From Cyathus striatus (taxonomy: Eukaryota > Basidiomycota > Agaricomycetes > Agaricales > Nidulariaceae): a DNA stretch of 64,000 nt. Under the pieces are notes generated by a model. It was not told the origin of the DNA, ran no database searches, and saw only the letters and a list, made by a program, of their open reading frames with translations. The translations under genes and the position numbers were made by a program. Within the stretch, counting starts at the first letter, position 1, and each line of letters opens with the position of its first letter. Where the stretch lies: positions 5,146,001 to 5,210,000 of the forward strand of contig JAOVFP010000007.1 in assembly GCA_025738555.1 (NCBI GenBank), in the 5' to 3' direction. Shown here one piece after another: positions 1 to 11,759 of the stretch.

Positions 1-1036
1 ATTTACATACTTTCTTTGACTCATACTTTATCTATTATTAGTACGAACTAGTTTGTATTTAAATAGTAGGAACTTGGGTTGTAAAACTCAAGCTTCAGTT
101 TAAAGAAATACTACTTGATTCTTACTCAACTTCAAATACTTAAGTTTTCAACTTAAGCTTCTTGTCTTGTAACAAGAACTACTTCGAAACTGATTTAACT
201 TGTTCTTCAGATCAGTTAAGTCATGTGACTTTTGGACTTGTATGATTTCAGACTTTGGTCTACTAAATCATAACAGAAAGATGATGATGATCATATTTCA
301 TAATATGGCTATGATTCTTCATGTTCTCCTTCACTGGGTTTTGCATTTTGCTCTTTTAGTGGCAGTTTATATTGGCTCATGAATCTCTTTTATTCAACTG
401 TCTCAAGGTGATCCTGTGTGCTGACTGCTCTTCATTGCTACATAATTTGCTCTACAACCTTCTTGCTCAGAACATGAAGATCTTCCTGATGAAGAAGCAG
501 AGCAGTGTCAGCTCACTTGAAGGGACTGACATTTATCTCAAGAGTTGCTACAAGCATGTCAAGTGGCTACACAAAGAGCATCACCATATATGGGAATGGT
601 ATCTCTGAAAGAACAGGGATGATTTTGTGGTAGAAAAGTATCAGCAAATTAGCTTATGGGAGTATACTATACCAACAGTTGATGTCTCACATTGTTCATG
701 TCATCTTCACCAACATTGTCAACAGATACACCTGGATCAGCTTCTGAGACCACCACCTCTGGCTTAAGTATATTCTTCTCATTGTTGAGTAGTTCCTTGA
801 TTGAAATTGCACCTATCCAGGCCCCCTCTTTGTCCCATTCGCTTCTGTTTCACTTATAGGAACAATCTTTCTTATAGTTTTGATCAATGCTTTGTAATGT
901 TACTTCCTGGCAAAGCTTGCTCAAGGCAATTGCCTGCTGCAAGCAAGAGGGATCTTGCAGCTATTTTCACCATAGGAACATAAGAGGGATTATTGAAGCT
1001 GTACAAGAGGTACAATATTTCACTTAAATTGTCTCC
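1..1036. other. AT-rich stretch, no gene supported
   Basis: The first kilobase is AT-rich and contains only short reading frames without recognisable motifs. It may be the decayed 5' portion of the coding block that follows, because possible splice acceptors occur near its end, but I cannot define exons. Nothing else is seen here. Confidence 0.4.
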
Positions 1037-1160
1037 ATGCTCTTTTGTCATGGGCTAGAAAACACATCTGAACTTGTAGGCATGTTCTATGCATTCCACA
1101 TTCCACATTCCGGCAGAGTAGCATCTTTTGGAACACATATAACATGCCAGCCATTGTTTC

Positions 1161-1942
1161 AGGTACCTTTCTCGGAAGAGGATAGGCATCATCTCTCAAC
1201 ATCTGCCTCCGGTCAAGCATCTCTCCACAAATCTGGATCCAATGGCTTCGCCATCTTCGAGTCTGGGGCATGGCACAACCACTACCCTGGTGAAACTCAC
1301 ATCCAGCTTGACCTCACATGTCTCACCTCATTCTACAATATTGTCTTGTTCCCTTCTCTCATTTCTGCCTGTGAAGGCAAGGAATGCTGGGACCATAGTC
1401 TCAAGAGGATCGATAAGAAAGAGGCTGAGGCTGTCTGGGATGCATTGGATGAGTATCTGAATGCAGATGCTTGGGGAAAACATAGTGGGAGCAGAGTGGA
1501 TTGGAAGACACTCTGCTGGAATGTGTTGGAGTGCTATGCAGATCAGCTGGAGGTGCTTGAATACCTTCTTGTGAATGCTAGCACTGTGGAAGAAGCATTC
1601 TCCTTGGCACATGATCATATATCAATGATGCTGGCACCTTATCTTCTGCATTCTGCAGTCCCATCCAATTCTATGGAAGGGGAAGCTTCAAATTATAGCT
1701 GGGCCACAGGAGCATGGAAGACCAGTGCTACAATGCATACTGCTTACATCTTGTCTTCAGTGCTTTCTTCCCTACTTATGCCTTCTGAGAAGGTGCTCCT
1801 CTGGTCACTTGAGGGTGTCAATAAGGAGATCTGTCATGTCCTTGTTGAGCTCTGGGCCAAAGGCATTGAGAATGATGTCGACTGTGATGATGAAAATAGT
1901 GGAGACTTCTTCACTAGATGCAATAAGCTTGCAGATATATAG
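1161..1942 (+). CDS. Hypothetical Agaricomycete-type protein, partial
   Basis: An open frame runs without interruption to a TAG at 1940-1942. Its likely real part begins after a pyrimidine-rich splice acceptor (ttgtttcag) ending at about 1160. It contains the segment HNHYPGETHIQLDL, then a block with DWKTLCWNVLECYADQLEVL. From memory this resembles a family of uncharacterised mushroom-forming fungal proteins with a conserved HxHYPGE...DW...YADRL pattern, but I know no named domain or function for it. The C-terminal part is acidic (DVDCDDENSGDFF). The 5' exons and start codon are not identified. It lies about 530 bp upstream of a second coding block on the same strand, so both could belong to one old gene cluster or to a large element. 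The family assignment is weak. Confidence 0.35.
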
Positions 1943-2474
1943 ATGCCTGCAATCCATCTGCAGTTCATGTCTATGCATAAGTACAGTTAGTACTGCATAT
2001 GGCTTTGGCTTTTCCTTGCAAATATGTTCTCCACTGTTGCTTACTGCATTCATTTGTATCTTATTTCATATCATCTCTACACAAAATTATATCTTACAAA
2101 TTCCTCAAATTCTTTCCACATGTGATTGTCCTATAATTGGTCTTGTCCCTCAGACTTCCATTCAATGTTGAGTAAACAGTTGTCAACATTTAATTTGTGA
2201 ATTGTGCAACTGTCACTGGCCAAGTTCTTTGGTTCGCTCTTAACCTCCATACACTCAACATCCTCCAGTGTCCATTTCCCTCATTGTTCCACTGTTTCTT
2301 TCCATGCCTCCTCTGCTCTGGTGATATGGATATGCAACATACTGAAGTTTTCAAAAACTGCCAAAGTCTCTATTGCACCTTAAATGATCAGGATGTAGAG
2401 TTGGTGCATGTACATTGGTTATTGTTCAGGTCTCTAGCTTTGTAATTTATTTACTAATGTACCTTTCAAGGAAT

Positions 2475-5400
2475 CAGTTTCATTTACCACTGCTGAAGAT
2501 GCTGCAGCATTGCTGGACTCAGTTGGCTTGGAGGTTCAGCACTGGAAAACTATAAATCAAACAGCCCAGAAAGAAGCAAAATTATACATTAGAAGAGCTA
2601 GGGCAGTTGCATATAAACTTTTTCAGGCTGAAGTTACAGTTGGAAGGGTTTTGAATATGATAGAGGATGAAGGGTTTTATGTAGTGCGACCATTGCAATA
2701 CAGTGGACACCACCAAAGTGCCGCCTCTGTCAGGAACAAATAGTAAGTATCATTGTAGTATTTGTTTATTGTACTAACATTTTCTAGATCATTACACTCA
2801 CTGATACAAGACTTCATGTGTAGTTCTAGATTTATGTTTGTATATAACGACTTAATTTCAATGTGCCCATCTCAAATTCTGATCCTTCTCCTAGTGAAAA
2901 GCATCTTAGTTCTATGAATGCTCCTTTCCTTTACCAGTTAACATGAAGATCTCTGAGCCCTGGACGTAGGTGTGGCTGCTGGGGGATTGGTGACAAGAGC
3001 TGGGTTCAGGGACTGCTCATTTATGCCAACTTACAAAATTTCCTAACTCTGTCAACATTAAATGAGTTACGAACTGTTTCTTGTGCTTGTCTGTCATCTA
3101 CCTCAACAACACACTGATCAGTTTTTCCTTTAGAATTGCTTTCTTCCATATTGATATGGCTATAGGTGGTGCGCATGGCAGAAACACAATGGCCTCTCAG
3201 AATCAACCACACCAGCAAGTGTCTATTATGGCAGGCCACACAACAGCAGCTCTATCCTCAGATCCTAGTGAGAACTTCAGAAGGCATATGTATTTGTTGT
3301 CTTTAGTTAACTCTATCTATCCAGACACTTCAGGTCCTCAGACAAAATGAAAGAGAGGCATGTCAGAAAGTGGTGAAGCACAGAACGAAGGTAACTATTT
3401 ATATTTGATTTGTCTTTTACAAAACATTAATCACATATATAGCTGTTAATGATCAGCAAGCCTTCATTCCCAACAACCTTTGCTGAAGTGCCTGCTCAAG
3501 TTGTGGGCAAGGTGGGCAGTTGCAACAAATGCAGCAGCTGGAGAAAGCAATGGACCATCCACCAAAGAAGTGGGGGGCCAGTGGTACTGGTACAGGTGTT
3601 CACATTCCTGAAAATATTCCAGAGAATGCTATGGCCCCTCCTATTCACAGTCATCATATAGTATGTCATCCAGTATGCTTCATAAGTACTTTCTAATTCA
3701 TAAACTTCAGACTTCCAAGAAAAAAGCAAATGAAATGTTGTCAAGGCCTCTACAGGCAAGTCATGTTGAGACTCTGCAGATGTCTGCACCTCAACCTATT
3801 GCTCAAGTGGCAGAACCTGGGTCACGATTTGGATTCCATCCACCATTGGAACTATCTACACCTCAAAGTATAGAGGGAACTGTCATAGCTGTGCCTAGGT
3901 TGGGTAATGACATGGGTGTGGTTTATTTTATTTAGTTTGAATCATAAAATTGATGTTTGTAATTTTTATCTTAGGATCACTGGTGCCCACAAACCACAGC
4001 AGTGTCTCTCACACTTACATGAAGCAACCTATTCAACAGAACATGGGTGCAGGGAAACATGAAGACCAGTTGTCCAATAAGATCATCCAGGATTACACCA
4101 ATCCTAAGGATGCTCTCCTACCAGCACCACCATTTCTTATTGCTCAACATAAACTGATGGTGTTGGACCCTCAGCTTGAGGTATATTCTTCAATAGATAA
4201 TGAACACCCATGGGAGGGTATAGGCACCAAAGATGCCAATGAAAGGGAATATGATGAGGAAAACATCAACTTCAATAACAGTGGCACAGGTAAAGTACAA
4301 TCCAGTCAGTAGCATGCTATTCTACAGGCCATCATTAAAGGTTGCTGACTATACTGCTTTAGGTATGGAGGATGATGTGGATGAACTGTCTCCTGATGAA
4401 GATGAGCGACAAGCTCAAGCATACCTTTGCATTAACTAGAAATGTAGGCTTATCCTCTTGAGAATTAAATCATGCTGATTAGCCTTATTAATGTTTTTGT
4501 TCAACTGCACCAGGCATTAATGATTTCAAGGAGGATAACCTTTTTGGAGGTGGTAATTCATTAAACAATAATAATTTCATGAATGATGAAATGGTGTGTT
4601 CAATACCAAGCCCCAGTTTCCACTGGATCTAACTGCCATCAAACTTCTGTCATAGGATCCTGAATCAGTTGATGATGATAACCAACCAGTTGATGTGCTT
4701 GCTGCCCATTGGGAGAAGAATCGCTCTTATACTCCTCCTAACCCACTCCACTTCATGTCAAGCTCTCAAAGTGTCAATGCCGAGAATGAGAGTGATGAGG
4801 GTTCTGATACTGATCTTGAAAGTAGCAAACCTACACAAAAGACATGAGCAGCAAGAAACTCTAAGAAAGCTGCTGGCTATATCAAGCAAGGTATGGTGGG
4901 ACATTACCCAGTTGGATGGTGGGCCGCAGTTTCCCTAGGAAGGATGCACTTTCGTCTCTTTGTAGTTCTAGATGTTCCATTTCCAAGCAAAGCACAGCAC
5001 ATAATGAAGCAAGAGAGTTTATGAGCCAAGGCATTGCTGAATATATAGCACAAAATGACATCCTAGATCCATGTATGTCAAATTTGATTAAATTTGAGTT
5101 GAAAAGATACTAATTCAGAAGCAGCATGGAAGCATGATGAAAACATGGATATGGCAGTGAGTAACTCATTGAGCTAAATGAATGAGCCAAGATTTATGCT
5201 TATTCTCAATGAAATTACATAGGTTTTCAGTGAGGGATCAACCTATCATGGAGTTATGAAAACAATGGGGCATGCAATGGTGCTTGAACACTATTCAAAA
5301 CACCTTTCTCCTGAGATTGAACTTGGGGGTAATCAACAAGAAGAGTACGATCTTGTCATTGATAATGTGGCAGCATTATTGCAAGATGGCAGGTTTATGC

Positions 5401-5643
5401 ATGGTGAAGTAAATGATGAGAATGTATGTTTCTATTGTTAGTGTTGTCTACTATATAACATGGTTGTCTCAAGCAGGACAAACCCAACAACTTGGGTCAC
5501 AAATGCATCAAAAAATTCTGTATCAAATTTTATTATGGGAAAGGAGGTGCAGGTGACCAGCCAGCCTCCTTTGGCTAAGTCATACAAACAGCACTTCTCA
5601 GATGCTGTACCTGAATATGCTATAGCTTTAATTATATCATGTG
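2475..5643 (+). pseudogene. Decayed multi-exon gene with C-terminal DUF6532-like region
   Basis: Several short open blocks on the plus strand look like exons of one decayed gene: 2475-2743, pieces between 3660 and 4430, an acidic Ser/Asp-rich block at about 4655-4845, and a final part at about 4870-5643. The last part carries the segment GRMHFRLFVVLDVPFPSKAQ in one frame, then a helix-rich block (HNEAREFMSQGIAEYIAQ) in a different frame from about 5000, then VPEYAIALIISC before a splice donor near 5643. This order resembles the fungal DUF6532 domain as I remember it; the domain's function is unknown. The frame change near 5000 and scattered stops mark it as a pseudogene. It continues at 18924 on the far side of the retrotransposon. 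The 5' boundary is uncertain. Confidence 0.45.
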
Positions 5644-5686
5644 TATGTCACTGACACATTGATTTGTTTTTCCCCACATTTGTTTT

Positions 5687-5691
5687 GCCCC
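5687..5691. repeat. Target-site duplication of the Ty3/gypsy element, left copy
   Basis: GCCCC directly precedes the left LTR and is repeated directly after the right LTR at 18892-18896. A 5-bp duplication is usual for Ty3/gypsy integrases. Confidence 0.9.
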
Positions 5692-6339
5692 TGTCACGAC
5701 CGTGCCCCTAGCCTGACTTGGCGGTGGAGTACGAGAGAGTGACTGCGGAGAAGCGAGGGGTGAGTGTAAGACGAAAGCAGAGAACGATAACTCAGGGGGT
5801 AGGACTTCGGCTTCAGCTTATGTGCTGCGCCCCTGGGATTCCCGGTCCTGGATTTCGGAGTAAGGGCAAGCCCTTCGGAGAAGACGAGAGGTGTAACTCA
5901 AGTCAGACGAAAGGGTGAGGACGTAGTTCAATACGAAACTAAAGTCTAAGTACAAATCGAGTACTACTTAAATACTGGAGACTCGGAGTAAGTAAAGGCC
6001 ACTGGCCAAGGCCAGCGGAGAAGTACGGTCAGGGTAGGCGTACGTAGAATGAAGACTATAACTAATTAAACATAATAAAACGCGTCGGAGAAGTGAGCGC
6101 GTATGGCGGTGTAAAGTAAAACTGATAGTGGCGCACTTAAGAATGATAAGTGACTCACTATGAGATGTATACTACATTACTGAGGGGATAGCTCAGTAGA
6201 ACGGAAGAAAGGAAACAAGAGTAATCTATGTACAGTAATCAGTATGTAATACTAAGAGCGTAAGCAAGGTTCGGAGTAAGCAAAGGAAAAGGCGGAGTAA
6301 AGCATAGGAGTCCGGAGGTAGGCGATACGGGATATGACA
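5692..6339 (-). repeat. 3' LTR of the Ty3/gypsy element
   Basis: This 648-bp repeat matches 18244-18891 except at two positions near its left end, where it reads gaccGtgcc and ggcggTggag instead of gaccAtgcc and ggcggCggag. It begins TGTCA and ends TGACA. Relative to the minus-strand element this is the 3' LTR. Both differences are of the CpG to TpG/CpA type. Confidence 0.95.
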
Positions 6340-6342
6340 GTA

Positions 6343-6352
6343 TTCCCCCCTT
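6343..6352 (-). other. Polypurine tract (plus-strand primer)
   Basis: On the minus strand AAGGGGGGAA lies three bases inside the 3' LTR. This is the expected place and composition for the RNase H-resistant primer of plus-strand DNA synthesis in an LTR retrotransposon. Confidence 0.75.
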
Positions 6353-6436
6353 AAGGCCGAGCCCTCGAGGCCTGAGCATGTGATCGAAACAATAGGCTTT
6401 CGAAGTTTTGATCGGCGTTTTGACATCGGGTCCAGA

Positions 6437-6444
6437 TATATAAA
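6437..6444 (+). promoter_or_regulatory. TATA box for the antisense gene
   Basis: TATATAAA stands about 80 bp upstream of the ATG at 6523, on the strand opposite to gag-pol and just inside the 3' LTR. The spacing suits a core promoter serving the antisense gene alone. Confidence 0.55.
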
Positions 6445-6522
6445 GGTCAGCTGTGGTGGAGAAAATCAAACCCATCTTTTACCCCATTGCAATAACTCCT
6501 TAACACGTGACCGCTATTAACA

Positions 6523-8152
6523 ATGTCTTCGAGCTCTCAATCCATGCCCAAGGCCATCGACGCGGAGAAACTCAAGAGGCTCGAGGAGATGGAGGCGCAA
6601 TTGAAGGCCTTCAGAGCGGAGCTAGGCGTTGGGGCAGAGTCGATGGAGGAGGCGAAAGAGACTGAGGTTGAGGCGGAGAAGGAAGATGCAATGGAAGTGG
6701 ACGAGGGAGACCAACGATTGGAGGCGGTACGGGAAAAGAAACGTAAGCAGGAAGAGACAAAGGCGAGGGTCGCCCAAACAATGGCACGACTAACTGGTCG
6801 CCCAGCGGAGGAAACGTCAGAGGGGGAGGTTAGACCGGCCTCGCATCCGGAGTACGAGACAACGGTAGCAAGGTTGGGAATAATGTCATTTAGTCCAGAG
6901 TGGTTGGAAAGGTCCTTACATTACCACAGGGAGGCCGACAGCTTGGTGATGACGGTGGACGACTCAACTCCGGTGGAGAAAGTGGTGGAGCAAGCATTGG
7001 CAGAGGTAGGGCCTACGAGGGTAGGAGTTTCAACTCCTGTAGTAGAGTCGAGGGTAACGACCACTTCACAGGTAGGTACATACATGACCGCGGAGCAGAT
7101 TGCTGACCGCGAACGTACCGTTCAGCAGTTGGAGGCCGAAGGCCACACCATAGCTCCGGAGGAAGAGGTGGGGAAGAACGTCCAGCGGACGGAGAACGAG
7201 GGTGGCTCCAAGAGAAGGCGCACTGACACGAATCCGGAGGACGCGACAGAGGCGACGCCAAAACTGCCTAGGAAGAAAACAACGACCCGGACTTCCCAAC
7301 GCAAGGGAATAAAGAGCAAGGCCCTGGTCGACGACGAGGCGGTGGAAGACAACACTAGCAGCAAGGCTAGCCATTCTGGAAGCAAAAGTCATACCGGCAC
7401 AGAGAGCCAGGCTGGCGACAAGTCCGACGTCGAGGTGGAAGAAGTGAAGACCTCGGCGGAGAAGAAGGGTAAAGGTGTGGAGAAGACCAAGACGGCCGCG
7501 GAGAAGAAAGAGAAAGAGGTCTACATTTTACCCAAGGTCCCCTGCAGCGTTTGCAGTAAGCTGAACAGGGAGTGTTTGCTGGACCTCGAGTAAGTTGTTC
7601 GTTTCTTTTTTGGAGTTGTTCTGACTTGCTCCTAGGGGAAAGAAGATGAACCACAAGGCGTGCGAGGCGTGTCGGACGAAGAAGGGGAGATGCGAAAATG
7701 AGGGAATAATGTGGGGGACTGTTGTCCCAGGGAACGCAGAGGAGCGGAGAATTGGTCTGGAGAAGATGAAGACCGGTGGTACTGGGCAGGAGAAATTGGT
7801 GGAGGAGTTGCAGATGCAACTGGCGGTGGCGAGGTCGGAGTTAGAGGTCTCGGAGAAGCAGGCGGATGAATTGTGGACCAAGGGGAAGATGTTCGACGCC
7901 GAGTGCAAGATCCTGAGGGATCAGCTTTATCTGGCGGAGAATGAGCGCGACAAGTTGGCGATGCAGCTCAACTCCGGGAGCCCCTCATCGGCCATGCTCA
8001 TGGAGGCATTGGGTAGGAACGTCAACATGCACACGGAGTTGATGGGAACGTTGAATAGGTTGATGACCACGCAGGCGGCAGAGGAGGGTACTCCGGCGGA
8101 GACTAATGAGTCCGGGAGTAATGAAGAGGAAGAAGACGAAGACGAAGAGTAG
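6523..8152 (+). CDS. Antisense accessory gene of the retrotransposon: Zn2Cys6-like cysteine cluster plus coiled coil
   Basis: This two-exon gene lies inside the retrotransposon but on the strand opposite to gag-pol, tail to tail with pol. Exon 1 is 6523-7589, the intron 7590-7635 (gtaagt...cctag, 46 nt) and exon 2 7636-8152, giving about 527 residues. The N-terminal half is charged and low in complexity, with a basic Lys/Arg-rich stretch. Residues flanking the intron form two C-x2-C-x6-C triads, PCSVCSKLNREC and ACEACRTKKGRC, separated by about 13 residues; this is the spacing of fungal Zn2Cys6 DNA-binding clusters. A Leu/Glu-rich coiled-coil follows, then an acidic tail (EEEEDEDEE). A nuclear DNA-binding or chromatin-associated protein is inferred, not shown. 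Both exons are open with no lesion, so the gene appears to be kept with the element. The upstream TATA box at 6437 supports independent expression. The cluster could instead bind zinc without binding DNA. Confidence 0.75.
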
Positions 8153-8474
8153 TGTACAGTAGGCGGAAAAAATGTAAATACTTGTTTTGTGTGGACTTTA
8201 ATGATTTTTTGACGCGAGAACAAAAAAGTAAGAGTAAATGATAATACGGAGTAAAGAGAAACACCTTAGGAGAAAACCAATACAACTCCGTACTTCCACT
8301 CTCAGCCCACCTCGTTAAGTATGCAAAGTGATGAATCAGCTATGCTTATTAAACGTAGTGGTCATCATGCAAGCAGTGTCCGGAGAAGCGTCAATCTTCA
8401 ACCTTTGGTCAAGAAGACGGATACGGATATACAATAAACTATAGCGGAGAAATGAAAATGTAAGCGGAGAAAGT
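8153..8474. other. Spacer between convergent antisense gene and pol
   Basis: About 320 bp between the stop of the antisense gene and the stop of pol. It contains no open frame of note and presumably holds the 3' ends of both transcripts. Several GCGGAGAAA-type words recur here and in the LTR. Confidence 0.5.
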
Positions 8475-11400
8475 CTATGTAACAGGAGTAGAAGGATTGG
8501 GCTTATCGGGATAACGAGCGTGAAATTCCTCTATGAGCTCTGTAGCATGTTCTACTTCGGTGGCAGCCAACCAAGTGAGTTCTTCGTTGGTTCCTTCATA
8601 ACCAGTCCATCGGACTAAGTAACGAAGAGGACATTTCTTGAACTGGCGATCTAGCTTGGAGTCGCAGATCTCACTGATCTCGAACTCGATATCTCCGTCG
8701 ATTTCCACAGGGGGAGGCGGAGGTATCTCTCGACCAGGGATAGTATTTTCAACTGCGGGCTCGAGCATAGAGACATGGAATACAGGGTGTACAGCTCGGA
8801 AATTGGAAGGGAGTCTAAGGGTGCGGGAGTGGGTACCAGTTTCGGCAATGATCTCGAAAGGACCGTAATACTTTTCAGCCAATTTCTTGGAAGGGCGAGT
8901 GGTGTTAAAGAACTTAGCACGGACGAAGGCTTTGGTTCCAACTTTGAACTCCGGGGCAGGCAAGCGACGGTTGTCTGCTCCGACCTGATAGCGCTTCTGA
9001 GCAAGTGCTATTTCGGCCTTGAGGTTTTCATGAAGTTCCTGGAGGTCCACGGCGTAGTCCCTAGCATGAACGGAGGTAACGTCACGTTTGGGGTAGACTG
9101 TAATCTGTGGATGATAACCCTTATTGGCGAAGAAAGGAGTCGTATTAGTGGTCGAGCTCGGTGTATTGTTATACGCGAACTCAGCGATGGGGAGGAGATC
9201 AGCCCAGTTGTCCTGCTGGTAATTGCAGTAGATGCGGAGGTACTGTTCTAAGACTTGGTTAATGCGTTCAGTTTGTCCGTCGCCTTCTGGATGGTATCCA
9301 GAGGTAAAGTGTAGGTTAATGTCGAGAACCTTACCAAGAGACCGGAAGAAGTGGGAGACGAACTCTGAACCACGATCGGAGGTAATGTGGCTGGGAACAC
9401 CATGCTTAGAAAATACGTGCATGACAAAGAGCTTAGCGAGCTGGGCGGAGGTAATGGTGTTATGGCAAGGGATGAATATAGCTTGCTTGCTAAGGCGGTC
9501 AACAATAACTAGGATTGAATTGTACTTATCAAATCCAGAGATGGGAAGTGTTTCAATGAAGTCCATAGATATAGAGTTCCATGGGCGCTCCGGAATAGGG
9601 AGTTGCTTCAAGGTACCGTAGGGACGGTGACGCTGTGGTTTAGACCGTAAGCAGATGGTGCAAGACTTACAATAGTCCTTGACATAAGTACGAAGTCCAG
9701 GCCAAGTATATTCCCGTCGAATATTATCCAAGGTCTTGTTCTGACCAGGATGTCCGGCGAGTAAATGGTCATGTTTGTACTGGACAACGCGAAGGCGGAG
9801 AGAATTGTCGTCTGGGACATAAATCTGGTTGTCGAGGCGGAGTAAGCCATCTGAACCGACAGACCAACGATTAGTAGGATTGCGAAGGTGGATGGATGCG
9901 ACAGTGTCTAGGGGTTGGGCAGTGAGGATGTCGCGGTGGAGTTGCTCAACATCCATGATGATGCTGGCACGGAGAACAGGATGAAGGAGTGTGGTGGCAC
10001 GGATAGAGGCGATGAGCTGTTCTTGGGTAAAAACAGGGCGAAAATTGTGCGGATTGACTTTGGCATAGTCGTTATTCCCCCCTTTAGGGTAGACATCCCA
10101 TCGTCTAGTTAAAGCGTCAGGTTTCACACCAAGTTTCCCTGGGCGGAAACGAATAACCAGATTGAACTGAGACAGGTACCCTGACCAACGAGCCTGACGG
10201 CGAGTGAGAATCTTGGTGGTGGAGAAATACTCTAAGTTTTTATGGTCAGTAACCACATCAACCGGAGTACCAGAACCTTCCAAGTAGTGTCGCCAGACAC
10301 GAAAAGCTTCAAAAATAGCCAGGAGTTCCTTGTCGTGGGTGTCGTAATTCAGTTCAGGAGCAGTGAAGGTACGGGAATGGAACGCAATGGGGTGAATATC
10401 GCCATCGTCAGTGACAATAGAGAGGATTGCTCCGAGAGCGTAGTCGGAGGCGTCAGTTTCTACAATGATCTGGGCGTCAGGGACCCAATGAGTGAGTACA
10501 GGGGCTGTAGTGAAGGCGTCTTTAAGTTTCTCAAACGCCGAACGGCAAGCCGGAGAAAAGTCCCATTTCAAACCCTTGCAGGTAAGACGAGTGAGTGGCA
10601 CTACAATGTCAGAGTAGTGCTGGATAAAGCGCCTGTAGAAGTTGGCGAACCCAAGGAAAGACTGAACGTCTTTAACCTTCTTAGGCTCGGGCCAATCCCT
10701 AATGGTTTGGACTTTATCCTGGGACATAGTGAGGCCGCCCGGAGAAAGGACGTAACCTAAGTACTCAACAGATTCAGTGTGGAATTCACACTTGTCCGCC
10801 CGGGCATAGAGCCCATGTTGGCGTAAACGCTTTAGAACTTCTTTAACGTGCCGTTTGTGCTCCTCGAGACTATCGGAGTAGATTAGTATATCGTCGAGGT
10901 AGACTGTAACGCACACATCGAGCATGTCCTTGAAGATGTCGTTCATGAAACGTTGGAAAGCCGCAGGTGCATTGGTGAGTCCAAACGGCATTACTAGCCA
11001 TTCAAACGAGCCATAGCGAGTGCGAAAAGCGGTCTTCCACTCATCTCCATCAGCGATGCGGACTAAGTGGTAAGCGTGGCGGAGATCGATCTTGGTGTAG
11101 ATTCTAGCCTTGCGAGGAGAGTCAAGGAGATCGGAAATAAGGGGAAGGGGATATCGATCCTTTTTGGAGATTGCATTAAGCCCACAGAAATCGACACAAA
11201 GTCGAAGGGATCCATCTTTCTTCCGGACAAAGAGCACTGGTGCTCCGTGTGGAGAATGAGAAGGACGGATGAAGCCAATCCGGAGATGTTCGTCGATGAA
11301 CTCTCGTAGAGAGGCCAACTCGGACTGCGAGAGTGAATATACAGTACCGACTGGAGGAGACGTACCTTCCTCCAAGTTGATCCGGAGATCGTAAGGGCGA

Positions 11401-11658
11401 TGCGGAGCAAGAGTGTCTGCTCGTGTTTTGCTGAAGACGTCAGCGAACTCGTGGTATTCCGGAGGAATACTAGAAAGGTCCACTGCTTCTGCGGCCATGG
11501 CAGCGGCAGAAGCTGAAACTACGGCACCGACTTGTATCCTAAACATCTGCGAGCCTGCGAGCTTACTAGCCCGGAGAAAAGCTGCAGCGTTAATGAGCGA
11601 GATACTAGGAGGTGGACTATTGTCCGATGGAGGAACAGAAGACAAAGCTGGTGATGGA
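8475..11658 (-). CDS. Ty3/gypsy Pol: reverse transcriptase, RNase H, integrase, chromodomain (5'-truncated by insertion)
   Basis: This is the larger part of a polyprotein that copies element RNA into DNA and inserts it. Numbering from position 11645, the RT contains PLPLISDLL and the catalytic YLDD at about 249-252. RNase H starts near VETDASDYALG (about 395) with THDKELLAI and VVTDHKNLEYF. The integrase has an HHCC zinc-binding region (about 624-666, ending CKSCTIC), then D695 (SMDF), D757 (SDRG) and E793 (QTER) as the DDE triad. A GPY/F-type module (KYYGPFEII) follows, and a C-terminal chromodomain (RYLVRWTGYEGTNEELTW) places it with the chromoviruses, which target marked chromatin. One oddity: the conserved VDYRxLN motif of the RT reads VDFCGLN, with Cys for the usual Arg. 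The frame is open for over 1,050 codons but is cut off from protease and gag by the insertion at 11659-15847. Confidence 0.95.
11652..11658. repeat. Target-site duplication of the palindromic element, left copy
   Basis: TGATGGA is found here and again at 15848-15854. Removing the element and one copy brings the protease frame into register with the RT frame (4,196 bp removed, frames 1 and 2 modulo 3 on the minus strand), which strongly supports these limits. Confidence 0.75.
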
Positions 11659-11759
11659 CATAAGTGTCAGCCAATTTGGATCATAAAAAGCCCAGGTTTT
11701 ATGAAAAAGTGATCACAAAATCCCTGACTTCCATGATCACTGCAAAATCTAATGGTATT

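Noticed and set aside
5718..5918. Identical 66-codon open frames in both LTRs (also at 18270-18470)
   Set aside because: They lie within LTR sequence, opposite to the element's own transcription, and contain no known motif. Their identity reflects LTR identity, not selection.
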